Shown: positions 26,784-36,187, counted from the first letter of the stretch. The stretch is DNA of 64,000 nt from Rhizobium sp. CF122 (GCF_000282035.1 NZ_AKKA01000075.1:60398-124397); one strand, 5' to 3'. The notes: a model not told the origin generated them from the sequence alone. Program-made: numbers and translations.

Positions 26784-27908
26784 TCAGGCGCGGCAACATT
26801 CGCCGAGCCGCTCGATCATCGCCTGGCAGGCCAGGAGCTCATCGACGAGGATGAATTCGTCGGGCTTGTGGGCGCGGCCGATCTCGCCGGGGCCGCAGAT
26901 GATCGCGTCGATGCCAGCCCGTTGGAAAAGTCCCGCCTCGGTGCCGTAGCTGACCGCGGGGAGAGACTCGAGACCGGTCAATTCTTCCAGCAGCCGCGCA
27001 AGCGGCGCATCAGGGCCGAGCGAAAGTGCCGGATAGGAGCTCAGTTCCTGCCATTCCACTTCGAAGCCGCGTTCCGACAGCGCCTCGGCGGCCTCTCGCA
27101 TCGGCGCGAGCAGTTCCGCCGGATCGACGCCGGAAATTGCCCGTGCCTCGAACTCGGCCTCGCAGGTGTCCGGGATGATGTTGACCGCCTGGCCGCCCTT
27201 CACCGTGCCGATCTGCAGAGAGGAGTAGGGCGGCTCGAAAACATGCTCGAAAGGACCACGGGACAGTCGGTCGGCTTCGCCGATCGCCCGTGCGAAGACG
27301 CTTGCAATGGCATGGATGGCATTCAGTCCCATCTCGGGCCTCGACGAATGGCCGGAACGACCCTTGACCGTAAGTCTGGCGGCGGCCTTGCCCTTGTGGG
27401 CGCGGATCGCATGCAAGCTGCTCGGCTCGCCGATGATCGCGCCGAGCGGCGTTGCGCAGAGTTCCGGCAGGCGCGCGATCATATGTGGCACACCGCGGCA
27501 GCCCGCCTCCTCGTCATAGGAGAAGGCGAGGTGCAGCGGCCGGCGCAGGTGCATGTCGGCGAGCTTTGGCGCGACGGCGAGGGCAGCGGCCAAGAAACCC
27601 TTCATGTCGGTGGCGCCCCGCCCATAGAGTCGGCCCGCCTCTTGACGCACACGGAAGGGATCGCCCGTCCAGCCGCTTTCGGCCGCCGGAACGACGTCCA
27701 TGTGACCCGAAAGAATATAGCCCGGCACCTCTTTCGGACCGATCGTGGCGAACAGGTTAGACCGATCGCCTTCCGGGCCGGGAAGCAGGGTGACGGCGAT
27801 GCCGTGGTTTTGCAGATAGCTGCGGATCCAGGCAACGATGTCAGTATTGGGGGTGCTGACGACGGAGGGGAAGCTGACGAGCTTTTCGAGGATTTCCACT
27901 GCCTGCAT
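26784..27908 (-). CDS. argE: M20-family deacylase, ArgE-like (acetylornithine deacetylase)
   Basis: About 374 residues from the ATG at 27908, which has AGGA upstream; an in-frame ATG at 27920 is possible. Zinc peptidase features: [31 protein letters not shown] and [14 protein letters not shown], with [20 protein letters not shown] in the dimerisation region and [15 protein letters not shown] at the end. It hydrolyses N-acyl amino acids. It may deacylate an N-acyl substrate, the reverse of what the GNAT proteins could do. It is unlikely to be the arginine-biosynthetic copy, given its neighbours. Confidence 0.88.
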   Translation of the reverse strand: MQAVEILEKLVSFPSVVSTPNTDIVAWIRSYLQNHGIAVTLLPGPEGDRSNLFATIGPKEVPGYILSGHMDVVPAAESGWTGDPFRVRQEAGRLYGRGATDMKGFLAAALAVAPKLADMHLRRPLHLAFSYDEEAGCRGVPHMIARLPELCATPLGAIIGEPSSLHAIRAHKGKAAARLTVKGRSGHSSRPEMGLNAIHAIASVFARAIGEADRLSRGPFEHVFEPPYSSLQIGTVKGGQAVNIIPDTCEAEFEARAISGVDPAELLAPMREAAEALSERGFEVEWQELSSYPALSLGPDAPLARLLEELTGLESLPAVSYGTEAGLFQRAGIDAIICGPGEIGRAHKPDEFILVDELLACQAMIERLGECCRA

Positions 27909-28145
27909 TCTTGTCCTCATCCCGTTTCGCTGGGGTCGGCGCCGTCGATCATGCCAAGTACCTTAGAAGCCTATCCAGGCTTTAGATGCCGAAAGCGCGT
28001 CGGATTTAGAGGATTGTTGTGCGTCAGGCGGCTTCTCAAGTGAATTGTATCGAGCGCACCGTCCTAGTCTAAGGGATAGAAGTTGCCGTGGGCCGGTTGG
28101 AAATCGGGACGAGAGCAAGACGACGGCAGGGACGGGAGGCAAGGA

Positions 28146-29039
28146 GTGGACACACCGACATCCGAATCCAAAGTCATCGACAGTTTCGAAATGCGCATAG
28201 CCGGGATCGACAGCGCCGATCTCGAGCAACTGCACGCCCTGTCGGTTTCCGTCGGATGGCCGCTCCGCTCTGAGGACTTGCAGCTCCTGCGCGAGGTCGG
28301 CCGCGGCTATGTGGCGCTTGATGAAATCGGCAGGCTGACAGGTTCGGCCATGTGGTTTCCGCACGGTGATGATTTCGCGACCATAGGCATGGTAATTACT
28401 TCGCCGCGGCTGCAGACAAACGGCGCCGGGCGATGGCTAATGGACCACGTGCTTTCGGATTGCCATGGACGCGATCTAAGGCTCAATGCGACCAGGGCCG
28501 CCCGCCGCCTTTACCATTCCCTCGGTTTCCAGCCCGTACGGACCATATACCAATGCCAGGGCATCGCCCGCCGCCCGATCGACTTGATTACGCAAACGGA
28601 GCAACCTGAGGTCCGGCGGCTGGAGGGGGAGAACCTTGCCGCTGTCGTCGAGCTGGATGCAGGGGCATTCGGTGTTTCGAGGGCGGCGCTGATCGGCAAG
28701 CTCTTTGCACAATCCATAGGCTACGGCTTGGTTCGCGACGGTCGGCTGTGCGCTTTCGCGCTTTGCCGTCCGTTTGGCAGGGGGCATGTCATTGGCCCGG
28801 TCGTGGCAGAAACTGATGCGGACGCCGTCGCAGTGATACGGCAACATGTCTTCGCCCACGAAAATCAATTTCTGCGCCTCGATACACCAGTCGAGTCCGG
28901 CACTTTCGCCACATTCCTCTCGCAATCCGGCCTGACGGTCTTCGACACAGTGCTCGCAATGTCCCGGCGGGGCAAAGGCGACGCGGCCGTAGTACCAGGA
29001 CCGAACCTGTGCGGGCTGGCGAGCCACGCGCTTGGCTGA
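28146..29039 (+). CDS. Double-GNAT N-acetyltransferase (paralogue of 17674-18510)
   Basis: About 297 residues from a GTG with GGGAGG at 28134-28139 (spacing 6); an ATG at 28191 is an alternative. GNAT features: FATIGMVITSPRLQTNGAGRWLMD and RLYHSLGFQPVRTIYQCQG. The second half (FALCRPFGRGHVIGPVVAET) matches the paralogue at 17674. In the first domain the acetyl-CoA loop is NGAGRWL, rather than the RGRGLGRKL of the paralogue, so activity may differ. Divergent from the argE-ghrA-cupin transcript. Confidence 0.78.
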   Translation: MDTPTSESKVIDSFEMRIAGIDSADLEQLHALSVSVGWPLRSEDLQLLREVGRGYVALDEIGRLTGSAMWFPHGDDFATIGMVITSPRLQTNGAGRWLMDHVLSDCHGRDLRLNATRAARRLYHSLGFQPVRTIYQCQGIARRPIDLITQTEQPEVRRLEGENLAAVVELDAGAFGVSRAALIGKLFAQSIGYGLVRDGRLCAFALCRPFGRGHVIGPVVAETDADAVAVIRQHVFAHENQFLRLDTPVESGTFATFLSQSGLTVFDTVLAMSRRGKGDAAVVPGPNLCGLASHALG

Positions 29040-29414
29040 GCCTTTACGGCTTCTGCAATGGCAAGATCACACGCGTTCAAGCCTCGCAGCGACTTTGGTC
29101 GTCGGATTGGATGTCCCCGTTACTTCAGTCGAGTGCCGGCGCGCTCGAGCACGCGGCGCGGGTTCTCCAGACGGCGCGGAAGCAGGCTCCCTCTGCTTTC
29201 GGTGATTGGCGGCTTAGGGGCCGTTAGCCGGCGGGCTGCTTTCGGAGAGCAGGCGTTGAAAGCTGACATTCGTTCATTAGCGGCTCGAAGGTCCGCTTTT
29301 GACCCCGCAGCAGACGATTTTTTGCTGCCGCCGCCGCGGTGCATGACCTCGGATGACCGGTCTACGGCATGGAAGCTTGCGCTTCCTGCGCGAGCAGGTT
29401 ATACACTGAACTAG
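29040..29414. other. Intergenic region without a recognised gene; holds the ArsR promoter
   Basis: I see no gene in this 375-base stretch. Its right end contains the promoter described at 29377-29424. Confidence 0.4.
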
Positions 29415-29424
29415 ATGGTTCAGT
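29377..29424 (+). promoter_or_regulatory. Leaderless-type promoter with operator palindrome over the ArsR start codon
   Basis: -35 TTGCGC (29377-29382), 17-base spacer, -10 TATACA (29400-29405). The expected transcript start is about 29412, 3 bases before the ATG at 29415. The inverted repeat ACTGAAC-N6-GTTCAGT (29405-29424) runs from the -10 across the start codon. No ribosome-binding site precedes the ATG. This suggests autorepression and leaderless translation. Confidence 0.6.
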
Positions 29425-29771
29425 ATTTAAGTCCTCCCCTCGATCTCTCGTTTGCGGCGCTGTCCGATGCGACCCGCCGCGGGATCATCGATCAGCTTGG
29501 GCGAGGGGACGCGTCGATCACCAGTCTCGCGGATAAGTTCCAGATGACGCTGACCGGCATGAAGAAGCACGTCCAGGTTCTCGAGCGGGCGGGGCTCGTC
29601 GTCACGCAGAAGGTCGGACGGGTGAGAACCTGCAAGCTTGGGAAACACGGCCTCAAGGCGGAGGCCGAGTGGATCGAGGCGCATCGCAAGCTCTTCGAGG
29701 CCCGCTTCGAAGCATTGGACGAAATCATCAGCGAAATGAAACAGGAGGGAAGCGATGACACAGCAAGTTAA
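29415..29771 (+). CDS. ArsR-family winged-helix regulator
   Basis: 118 residues: LSFAALSDATRRGIIDQLGRG, then the recognition region SLADKFQMTLTGMKKHVQVL and the wing KVGRVRTCKL. No Cys metal site is apparent; this is the ArsR subgroup that pairs with AHSA1 proteins. Its end overlaps the AHSA1 gene start by 17 bases, so the two are co-transcribed and coupled. A palindrome over its own start codon suggests that it represses itself. Confidence 0.88.
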   Translation: MVQYLSPPLDLSFAALSDATRRGIIDQLGRGDASITSLADKFQMTLTGMKKHVQVLERAGLVVTQKVGRVRTCKLGKHGLKAEAEWIEAHRKLFEARFEALDEIISEMKQEGSDDTAS

Positions 29772-30258
29772 CAGTGTAGGTGGAGCGCAGAACCGCACGT
29801 CAGTCGAGCGCAGAGGGGATCGCGAACTCGTCGTAACGCGGACATTCAATGCGCCGCCGAGCACGGTTTACAGGGCGTGGAGCCAGCCCGAGCTGTTCCA
29901 GCGCTGGTGGGTGCCAAAATCGGTGTCCGGCGTTTCGCTCGTATCGTGCGATATGGACGTCCGTACCGGCGGCAAATATCGGCTGGAATTCGGCGCCGGC
30001 GGTTCGGACACCATGGCCTTCTATGGCAAGTATCTCGAGGTGGTGCCGAACGAGCGCATCGTCTGGACCAACGACGAGGGCGAAGAGGGCGCGATCACGA
30101 CCGTGACCTTCGAGGACCAAGGCGGGAGGACACTAGTGAATTTCCACGAAGTCTATCCATCCAAGGAGGCGCTTGAGGAAGCACTACAGGGCTCGGCGGC
30201 CGCATTACCGGAGCAGTTGGATCAGCTCGACGAATTGCTTTCCAGCATAGGCGAGTAG
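29755..30258 (+). CDS. SRPBCC/AHSA1-domain protein
   Basis: 167 residues with the AHSA1 pattern: LVVTRTFNAPPSTVYRAWSQ, FQRWWVP, DVRTGGKYRLEFGAGG and KYLEVVPNERIVWTNDEG. The fold binds hydrophobic ligands. Pairs of ArsR regulator plus AHSA1 protein are common in proteobacteria, but their role is poorly defined. The ATG lies inside the ArsR gene, preceded by GGAGGGAAG. Confidence 0.88.
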   Translation: MTQQVNSVGGAQNRTSVERRGDRELVVTRTFNAPPSTVYRAWSQPELFQRWWVPKSVSGVSLVSCDMDVRTGGKYRLEFGAGGSDTMAFYGKYLEVVPNERIVWTNDEGEEGAITTVTFEDQGGRTLVNFHEVYPSKEALEEALQGSAAALPEQLDQLDELLSSIGE

Positions 30259-30469
30259 CGCGGGTCGGGAAACTCGCCTCGAGGGAACGTCTGCTCTTGG
30301 GAAGTGACCCCACCGGCCTTTCTGGCCGGAGCGGGCGCGCGTATCCGTCAGACATTCGCCGCTAATTCGAAAAGTACCGAAAGCTACCTTGATCAGGTTA
30401 GTTCGTTGGCGAAGCGTTCCCGGGTAGAGTGTCTTCTCACCAGATCGAAGGCCATGATAAGCGGCGTCT

Positions 30470-30979
30470 ATGGGAATCAAGAACTATCTGATCGAAGGCG
30501 GTTCCGGCACTGGGAAAACGTCTGTCGCTACCGAACTGGAGCGGCGGGGCTACCATGTCGTCCATGGTGACCGGGTCTTGGCCTATGTCGGCGACCCCGA
30601 GACGGGCCAGGCACTCGCAGGACCACCCGAAGGCGCCGACCGCATCGTTTGGGGATACGCCCACTGGATCTGGCCTGTTGACAAGGTCCGCGCTATTGCT
30701 GCCGACACCACCCATCCTGCCACCTTCCTCTGTGGCGGCTCGCGCAATTTCCACAAATTCCTGGACCTATTCGACAAGGTTTTCGTGCTCGATATAGACG
30801 TTGAGACGTTGAACCGACGATTAGATGGGCGGCCGAATGAGCCGGGCTTCGAGCCGGCCGAGCGGGCGCTGGTGCTGCGCTACCATCATACCCGGGAATA
30901 TCTTCCCATCGGCGTCAATATCGACACGACGGGTTCCGTCCCAAGTGTCGTCGACGATATCCTCGCTCAACTCACCTGA
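30470..30979 (+). CDS. Small P-loop nucleoside-kinase-like protein
   Basis: 169 residues with a Walker A motif GGSGTGKTSVATEL at the N-terminus (about residues 10-23). Also seen are FLCGGSRNFHKFLDLFDKVF and LDIDVETLNRRLDGRP, a lid-like segment as in small kinases. It resembles the AAA_18/adenylate-kinase-like ATPases of unknown function. It stands alone with no clear operon partner. Substrate unknown. Confidence 0.78.
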   Translation: MGIKNYLIEGGSGTGKTSVATELERRGYHVVHGDRVLAYVGDPETGQALAGPPEGADRIVWGYAHWIWPVDKVRAIAADTTHPATFLCGGSRNFHKFLDLFDKVFVLDIDVETLNRRLDGRPNEPGFEPAERALVLRYHHTREYLPIGVNIDTTGSVPSVVDDILAQLT

Positions 30980-31215
30980 CGCCCTGAAAGTATTGAGAAT
31001 GGGATGGGAAGCACTCAATTATTGAGGGAACGCTAGCCGCCTGAACGGCTCACAGGCGGCATTATCGCTTTCGTAGTCGACCGGCAGCTGTCAGAACGAG
31101 AAACCGGGTGTCTTAACGACCGACAAGCAGGCGCATAGCGGCTCGGTCGCAATCTTTGGAATTGAGAAAGTTTCGTTGACACGTGCAGCCCCACTGTGCG
31201 CGGGGCCGTACGCGC

Positions 31216-31848
31216 TCAGATCTCAGTGTGCTCAGCTAGTTCCAGTGCATCCTCAATGTCCACGCCGAGGTACTTGACCGTATTTTCGATCTTGGTGTGC
31301 CCCAACAGGATTTGGATCGCGCGAAGATTGCCTGTCGCCTTGTAGATCATTGCGGCCTTCGTGCGCCGAAGCGAGTGCGTGCCGTAGTCTTCGCGTCGTA
31401 GGCCAATTGCGGTCGCCCATTCATCGACCAATCGGGCATACTGGCGAGTACTCAGATGATCGGTGTGGTCGACTCGACTGGGAAAGGCGTAATCGTCAAC
31501 TGTTTCACCTCGCCGTTTAAGCCATGTAAGCAAACTTGCCCTCACCTCCGCCGTGATTTCGAACTGAACCGGACGGCCGGTCTTTTGCTGGACGACCATG
31601 GCTCGAGTTCGAATTTCCGTTCCTGTCACGAGACTCCCGATTTTCATTTTCACGAGATCGCAACCACGCAGCTTACTGTCGATTGCGAGATCAAACAACG
31701 CACGATCTCTCAGGCGCCCCTCCCTATCAAGGAAGAAGCGGATCGCCCAAATCTGGCGCTGTTTCAGCGGCTTCTTGACACCGACCTTTCGGCCGGCGTT
31801 CCACGCCGGACGGCCCAGGGCGGTAGGATTGTATTGTGCAATACCCAT
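31216..31848 (-). CDS. Short orphan tyrosine recombinase (phage-integrase family)
   Basis: 210 residues: only the catalytic domain plus a brief N-terminus. Catalytic residues are visible: Arg in DSKLRGCDLVKMKIG, a Lys in VVQQKTGRPV, HSLRRT (HxxR), LLGHT, and the nucleophile Tyr in VKYLGVD. GGAG lies 7 bases before the ATG at 31848. Integrases normally have an arm/core-binding domain of more than 80 residues, which is shortened here. No att repeats or excisionase were found. Rhizobia carry many such solitary short integrases. Confidence 0.85.
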   Translation of the reverse strand: MGIAQYNPTALGRPAWNAGRKVGVKKPLKQRQIWAIRFFLDREGRLRDRALFDLAIDSKLRGCDLVKMKIGSLVTGTEIRTRAMVVQQKTGRPVQFEITAEVRASLLTWLKRRGETVDDYAFPSRVDHTDHLSTRQYARLVDEWATAIGLRREDYGTHSLRRTKAAMIYKATGNLRAIQILLGHTKIENTVKYLGVDIEDALELAEHTEI

Positions 31849-32189
31849 TTCAGTTCTCCTTCGGCCAACATTGGCCGTTAGGAGAACGCATGGGCGCAAG
31901 GATTGAGGGGCCGAAAAACGGACCGGCAACTTCGGGCTGCGGATCTTCAAAGAGCGGACATTCGGGTGGGCGCGGACATCGTCGTGACCTGATCCTGAGT
32001 GGGCTTTCGGAACGACCGCGTCGAACGGCCGGGAGCCTGACAGAGCAGTCATTGCGTGGGGCTACACCTCGGCTGCGTCCACATGAGCCACGGCCGACTC
32101 GATCTCAACTAAGATCGCTCTGAGCAGCGGCTCAAAGTTCTTTCTTGCCTTCTTTCTCCCTGCTATCGTGGAAGTGAGGAGACGGCGCC
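31849..32189. other. Intergenic region between recombinase and cyclase, no gene recognised
   Basis: 341 bases with no supported coding frame. It is the divergent control region of the recombinase and the first cyclase. I found no attachment-site-like direct repeat in it. Confidence 0.35.
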
Positions 32190-33962
32190 ATGAGCGAGAC
32201 CCGAAAGCTGGCTGCAATCCTGGCCGCTGACGTGGTTGGGTACAGCCGGCTTGCCGGCGCCGACGAGGACCGCATCCTGGCGAGGTTGCGGGCACTGCGC
32301 AGCGACCTCATCGATCCGACGATCGCCGTGCACCATGGCCGGGTGGTGAAGCGAACCGGCGATGGTGCCTTGGTCGAGTTCCGTAGCGTGGTGGACGCCG
32401 TGCGCTGCGCCATTGAGGTGCAGAACGGTATGGTGGAGCGTAATGACGGCGTGCCGCAGGACCGTCGCATCGAATTCCGGATCGGTATCCATTTGGGCGA
32501 CGTGGTCGAGGAAAGCGACGGCGATCTGATGGGCGACGGCGTCAACATCGCCTCGCGATTAGAGGGCGTCGCCGCGGCGGGCGCGATCTGCCTGTCCGAG
32601 GATGCCTATCGCCAAGTCAAGGCGAGGCTCGACCTCTCGGTCAGCGATCTCGGCAACACGCAACTCAAGAACATCGCCGAGCCGATCCGGGTCTATTCAC
32701 TGCAAGTCGGCAGCGCCGGGACCAAGGCAGCCGCGAGCTCGGAAACGCCGACGAGCCAACCGGCGACGGCAGTGTCACCGAAGCTGTCGATCGCCGTCCT
32801 ACCCTTCGCCAACATGAGCGGTGACGCTGAACAGGACTACTTCGCCGACGGCATCTCGGAAGACATCATTACGGCGCTATCGAAGCTGTCGCAGCTCTTC
32901 GTCATCGCCCGCAATTCGTCGTTCACTTTCAAGGGCAAGAACGTCCATATGCAGGAGGTGGGCACGAAGCTCGGCGTGCGGCATGTACTTGAGGGCAGCG
33001 TACGCAAATCGGGGAACAGGGTACGCATAACCGCGCAGCTCATCGACGCGACCACCGGCGGGCATCTATGGGCGGAGAGGTTCGATCGCGAGCTCACCGA
33101 CATATTCGCGGTTCAGGACGATGTCACGCAGCAGATCGTCGACGCGCTGGCGGTCAACCTGACAGAGGGCGATCGGAAAAGACTGGCGCCGGGGCAGACC
33201 CGGCACCCTGAGGCGTATGACTGCTTCTTGCGCGGCCGGGAGCTGTGGCACCGGCTGACGAAGCAAACGAACAGCGACGCTCGCGACCTTTTGCAACGTG
33301 CCGTTGAACTTGACCCGAGGTTCGCCTCAGCGCACGCCTTCCTCGCCCTTACCCACGGGCTCGACTACCTCAACCGGTGGAGCGCGTCGCCGCAGCGCTC
33401 TATCGAGCAAGCCGAAGAGGCTGCGACGCTCGCGGTAGCGCGGGACGATAGCGATCCCGTGGCGCACTGGGCACTGAGTGTGGTCAAGCTTTACTCGCGA
33501 CAGCACGATAGAGCCATCAGCGAGGCCGAACGCGCGATAGTCCTCAATCCGAACTTCGCCGAAGGGCAGGTTAGCCTCGGCGAGGCACTAATCTATTCAG
33601 GCAGATCCGAGGAGGCACTCGCCTATTTCGATCGGGCGAGGGTCCTGAACCCGTACTTTCCGGATGTCGTTCTCCACTTTCAGGCCTTGGCCTTGTTTCA
33701 ACTGCGAAGATACGAAGAGGCCGTCGAACTGTTGCTGCAGCGCGTGAGCCGCAACCCCGTCACCGATGTCTCGCGCGCGCTTCTGGCCGCTTGTTACGGG
33801 CACCTCGGCCGTTTCGAAGAGGCTCGCGCGAGGTGGCAAGAGGTGCTGCGCGTCAACCCCGACTACTCATTGGAATACCGTCGCAAAGTCTTGCCCTTCA
33901 AGAACCCCGCCGATTTCGAGCTTGTCTTGGAGGGGCTGCGCAATGCCGGGGTCGTACAATGA
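32190..33962 (+). CDS. Class III adenylate/guanylate cyclase with TolB-like and TPR domains (copy 1)
   Basis: 590 residues. Residues 1-170 form a class III cyclase domain: metal-binding Asp14 (AADVVGYSRL) and Asp58 (RTGDGALVEF), and transition-state Asn119/Arg123 (GDGVNIASRL) are all present. From about residue 199 a TolB-like domain follows (SIAVLPFANMSGDAEQDYF, DGISEDIITALSKL), then TPR repeats to the C-terminus. GAGG lies 9-12 bases upstream. No membrane segment is seen. The product should be cAMP or cGMP. A close paralogue lies at 36588; Sinorhizobium has many such cyclases. Confidence 0.93.
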   Translation: MSETRKLAAILAADVVGYSRLAGADEDRILARLRALRSDLIDPTIAVHHGRVVKRTGDGALVEFRSVVDAVRCAIEVQNGMVERNDGVPQDRRIEFRIGIHLGDVVEESDGDLMGDGVNIASRLEGVAAAGAICLSEDAYRQVKARLDLSVSDLGNTQLKNIAEPIRVYSLQVGSAGTKAAASSETPTSQPATAVSPKLSIAVLPFANMSGDAEQDYFADGISEDIITALSKLSQLFVIARNSSFTFKGKNVHMQEVGTKLGVRHVLEGSVRKSGNRVRITAQLIDATTGGHLWAERFDRELTDIFAVQDDVTQQIVDALAVNLTEGDRKRLAPGQTRHPEAYDCFLRGRELWHRLTKQTNSDARDLLQRAVELDPRFASAHAFLALTHGLDYLNRWSASPQRSIEQAEEAATLAVARDDSDPVAHWALSVVKLYSRQHDRAISEAERAIVLNPNFAEGQVSLGEALIYSGRSEEALAYFDRARVLNPYFPDVVLHFQALALFQLRRYEEAVELLLQRVSRNPVTDVSRALLAACYGHLGRFEEARARWQEVLRVNPDYSLEYRRKVLPFKNPADFELVLEGLRNAGVVQ

Positions 33963-33972
33963 CGGGTGAATA

Positions 33973-34389
33973 TGTCCGATCTCGATCCTGTTGCGCGTGG
34001 GACGCTATCGCCCAAGGCATGAAGCTGCGCGTGCATCCTGAGCGCTGCAACAAGGCTGAAGATGCGAACCTGGAGGGCTACTACAAAGCTCTAAAGGCGG
34101 AGGGAATGCCGTTCGCTAAGGACAATTCCGATAAGTACGGCCCCTTGACCCCCGAGCAGTTGACCCAGACGCTCTACGAGTTCAAGACCAAGCAGAAGAC
34201 TTCGCCGATGGCGCAACTGGCGGATCTTTATCTATGGCCGATCTGCATGGGCGGCTATCACGCCAGCAATCGTCCTTACCAGCGCCTGACGGACGACGGA
34301 AAGCTGATTGACTGCCATATCAGGAAGACGAGCGGCCGATGCTCGGATCCAAATATAGCTGCTTTGAGAATGTCGAACGGAAGGCCTAA
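33973..34389 (+). pseudogene. Frameshifted remnant of a DUF3800-like protein
   Basis: Pieces of one protein lie in different frames. MSDLDPVARGTLSPKA begins at 33973. A second piece in another frame runs from KLRVHPE through GYYKALKAEGMPFA, LTQTLYEFKTKQKTSPM and QLADLYLWPICMGGY to KLIDCH. The end, EDERPMLGSKYSCFENVE, stops at 34389 after a further shift near 34320. QLADLYLWP-type endings are known from DUF3800 proteins. At least two frameshifts and a missing N-terminal part make it non-functional. The family call is from memory of the C-terminal motif. Confidence 0.6.
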
Positions 34390-34394
34390 AACTC

Positions 34395-34426
34395 AAAAAG
34401 CCTCCGACGTTTCCGTCGAGGCTTTT
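34395..34426 (+). terminator. Hairpin terminator after the DUF3800 remnant (bidirectional-looking)
   Basis: AAAAGCCTCCGACG (34396-34409) can pair with CGTCGAGGCTTTT (34414-34426) with one bulged base. A T run ends the right arm and an A run begins the left arm, so it could stop transcription from either side. It begins a few bases after the remnant's stop. Confidence 0.7.
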
Positions 34427-35218
34427 GGGCGACCGCAAAGGCGATCTCGTGGGCCAGGCCCGACCGAATAACTATCGTACCCCATGATTTGTTGCAAGGA
34501 ATTTTTCGTTAAACCGAATTAACCTGACGGCGGTAACGAACGCTACATTCGTCGAAATCATGTACGAACCGGCATCGCTCGTTCCCTCGGAACCTATCAC
34601 CAAGCCGCTGTTGTTGTCGACATCCCACCGCGCGATGACGCCCACCGTCACCGTCCGCGTGACTGCCGCTTCGTCGATGACAAGCTCGATCCCGACCACC
34701 GTGCCCGTAGGATGGCCTTTGGAAGACTATGATGTGCGATCCGGCACAGCAGGCTGCGATGTTGATGGTTTACGGGCATTCGCTCTCGTGTCTTAGTATT
34801 CCGACGAGAAGTATCCGGTATGATCACAAGCCAACTACGGATGAGCGCCAGCTCACTTATAGCTGCATTCCTAGGCCGATTTCATGTCAGCTTCTAGGTA
34901 CTTTCGGATACGGCGCGAACGGCGAAAATTCGAGGGCGCAAAGCGGTCTCTCGCTGACGACTGCTTTCGGGCCCGTTGCTGACATCGTTGAATAATCGCG
35001 GGTTCCCGTTGACGCCGAGGATGCAAAACCTCGGCACGGCTATCCGATGGACGAGCATCGAGAGGGTGGTTCTCATTTTCACCGAGTACCGGCGAGGGCT
35101 CGCGGCCGGTAAATTCCGCTCATTCAGCTGTGGGCTCTCTTGGTTGCCAACCGACGATGTCGGGGGTCAAAGCGATCAAGGAGCGGCGTCAGCGATGCAC
35201 TTCAAAAGGGTGACCACT
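34427..35218. other. Long intergenic stretch, no gene recognised
   Basis: About 790 bases between the remnant's terminator and the DMT transporter. Short frames on both strands give no recognisable protein. It may contain decayed insertions. The promoter of the DMT gene must lie at its right end. Confidence 0.4.
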
Positions 35219-36187
35219 ATGGACAGGCTTTTCTATGTTGGTGTGTTGGCCGCTCTCTTTGCGGCTTTTGCCTTTTCGCTTAACTTCGTTGTGCCCTTCA
35301 TAATCGGTGACTATTCCACCTTCGATTTTGCCCTCATCCGTCATGTTGTCTCAGCTCTCGTAGGACTTTGCGTCCTGTCATTGGAGAAGCGCGTGGTGCG
35401 ACATCTCACGCTCCGGAACTGTCTGTCGGCTATCTGGCTCGCCTTCATCGGATATGTCGGCTACTTCCTGACCGTGACGGGAGCGGCCATCTATGCCGGT
35501 CCGGTAATCGCTCCAGCCTTTCTCGGCCTAGTACCAATCGTACTGATGGTCATTGGTAATCAACGTCAGGGATCGCTGCCGTGGCGAACCCTTATGATGC
35601 CTCTCGCGCTGGTGCTGGTCGGCCTGGTTCTCGTCAATGGTACGGCATTCACGGCCGAAGGATTGAACTCGGTCCGATCATTGTGGGTTGGCGTGCCGCT
35701 AGCGCTTGCTGCCGTCGGACTTTGGGTCTGGTTCGCCCTCGCCAATCAGGCTGCACTCGCCGCTCGACCAAAAATGCCTTCCGGTGTTTGGTCGGCGTTG
35801 ATACTGGTGGGGGGCGGCGTCCTGATGCTGGCGTTCTATCCTGTCGGGGCTGCAATGGGCCTCTTCCGTCTTCCAACGATAGGCTTCGGCTGGAGCACTG
35901 CGGGCAACCTATATGTTTGGGGTACAACTTTCGCGCTGTTGGCAACTGTGTGCGGCGTTTGGGCTTGGAACATTGCGTCACGAAGCCTGCCGGTTGCATT
36001 AGCCGCGCAATTGATCGTCTCGGAAACAGCCTTTGGGGTAATCGGAGGGCTTATCGTGCATGCGCGTTGGCCAACTCCGATTGAAGGCACTGGCGTCGTA
36101 GTTCTGATCGCCGGCGTTGTTCTGTCAGTGCGCATTTTCTATGATTCCCAGGTCACATCGGGAAAGGCATTGCTTGCGCACGAGTGA
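35219..36187 (+). CDS. EamA/DMT-superfamily membrane transporter
   Basis: 322 residues, with about ten hydrophobic segments starting FYVGVLAALFAAFAFSLNFV and ending VLIAGVVLSVRIF. Two EamA-type halves are apparent; the second includes YVWGTTFALLATVCGVWAWN and PVALAAQLIVSETAFGVIGG. It is probably an exporter of amino acids or other metabolites in the inner membrane. I chose the ATG at 35219 (AAAGGG upstream); an ATG at 35195 is possible. No operon partner. Confidence 0.82.
   Translation: MDRLFYVGVLAALFAAFAFSLNFVVPFIIGDYSTFDFALIRHVVSALVGLCVLSLEKRVVRHLTLRNCLSAIWLAFIGYVGYFLTVTGAAIYAGPVIAPAFLGLVPIVLMVIGNQRQGSLPWRTLMMPLALVLVGLVLVNGTAFTAEGLNSVRSLWVGVPLALAAVGLWVWFALANQAALAARPKMPSGVWSALILVGGGVLMLAFYPVGAAMGLFRLPTIGFGWSTAGNLYVWGTTFALLATVCGVWAWNIASRSLPVALAAQLIVSETAFGVIGGLIVHARWPTPIEGTGVVVLIAGVVLSVRIFYDSQVTSGKALLAHE

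Noticed and set aside
26676..28043. 455-codon plus-strand frame opposite argE-like gene
   Set aside because: Antisense shadow; the M20 motifs on the other strand explain the coding signal.
31849..32189. Attachment site or tRNA next to the integrase
   Set aside because: No tRNA-like cloverleaf or pair of direct repeats was found by eye on either side of the recombinase.
34472..34796. Overlapping short frames on both strands in the 34.4-35.2 kb gap
   Set aside because: Neither product resembles a known family, and neither has a convincing ribosome-binding site.
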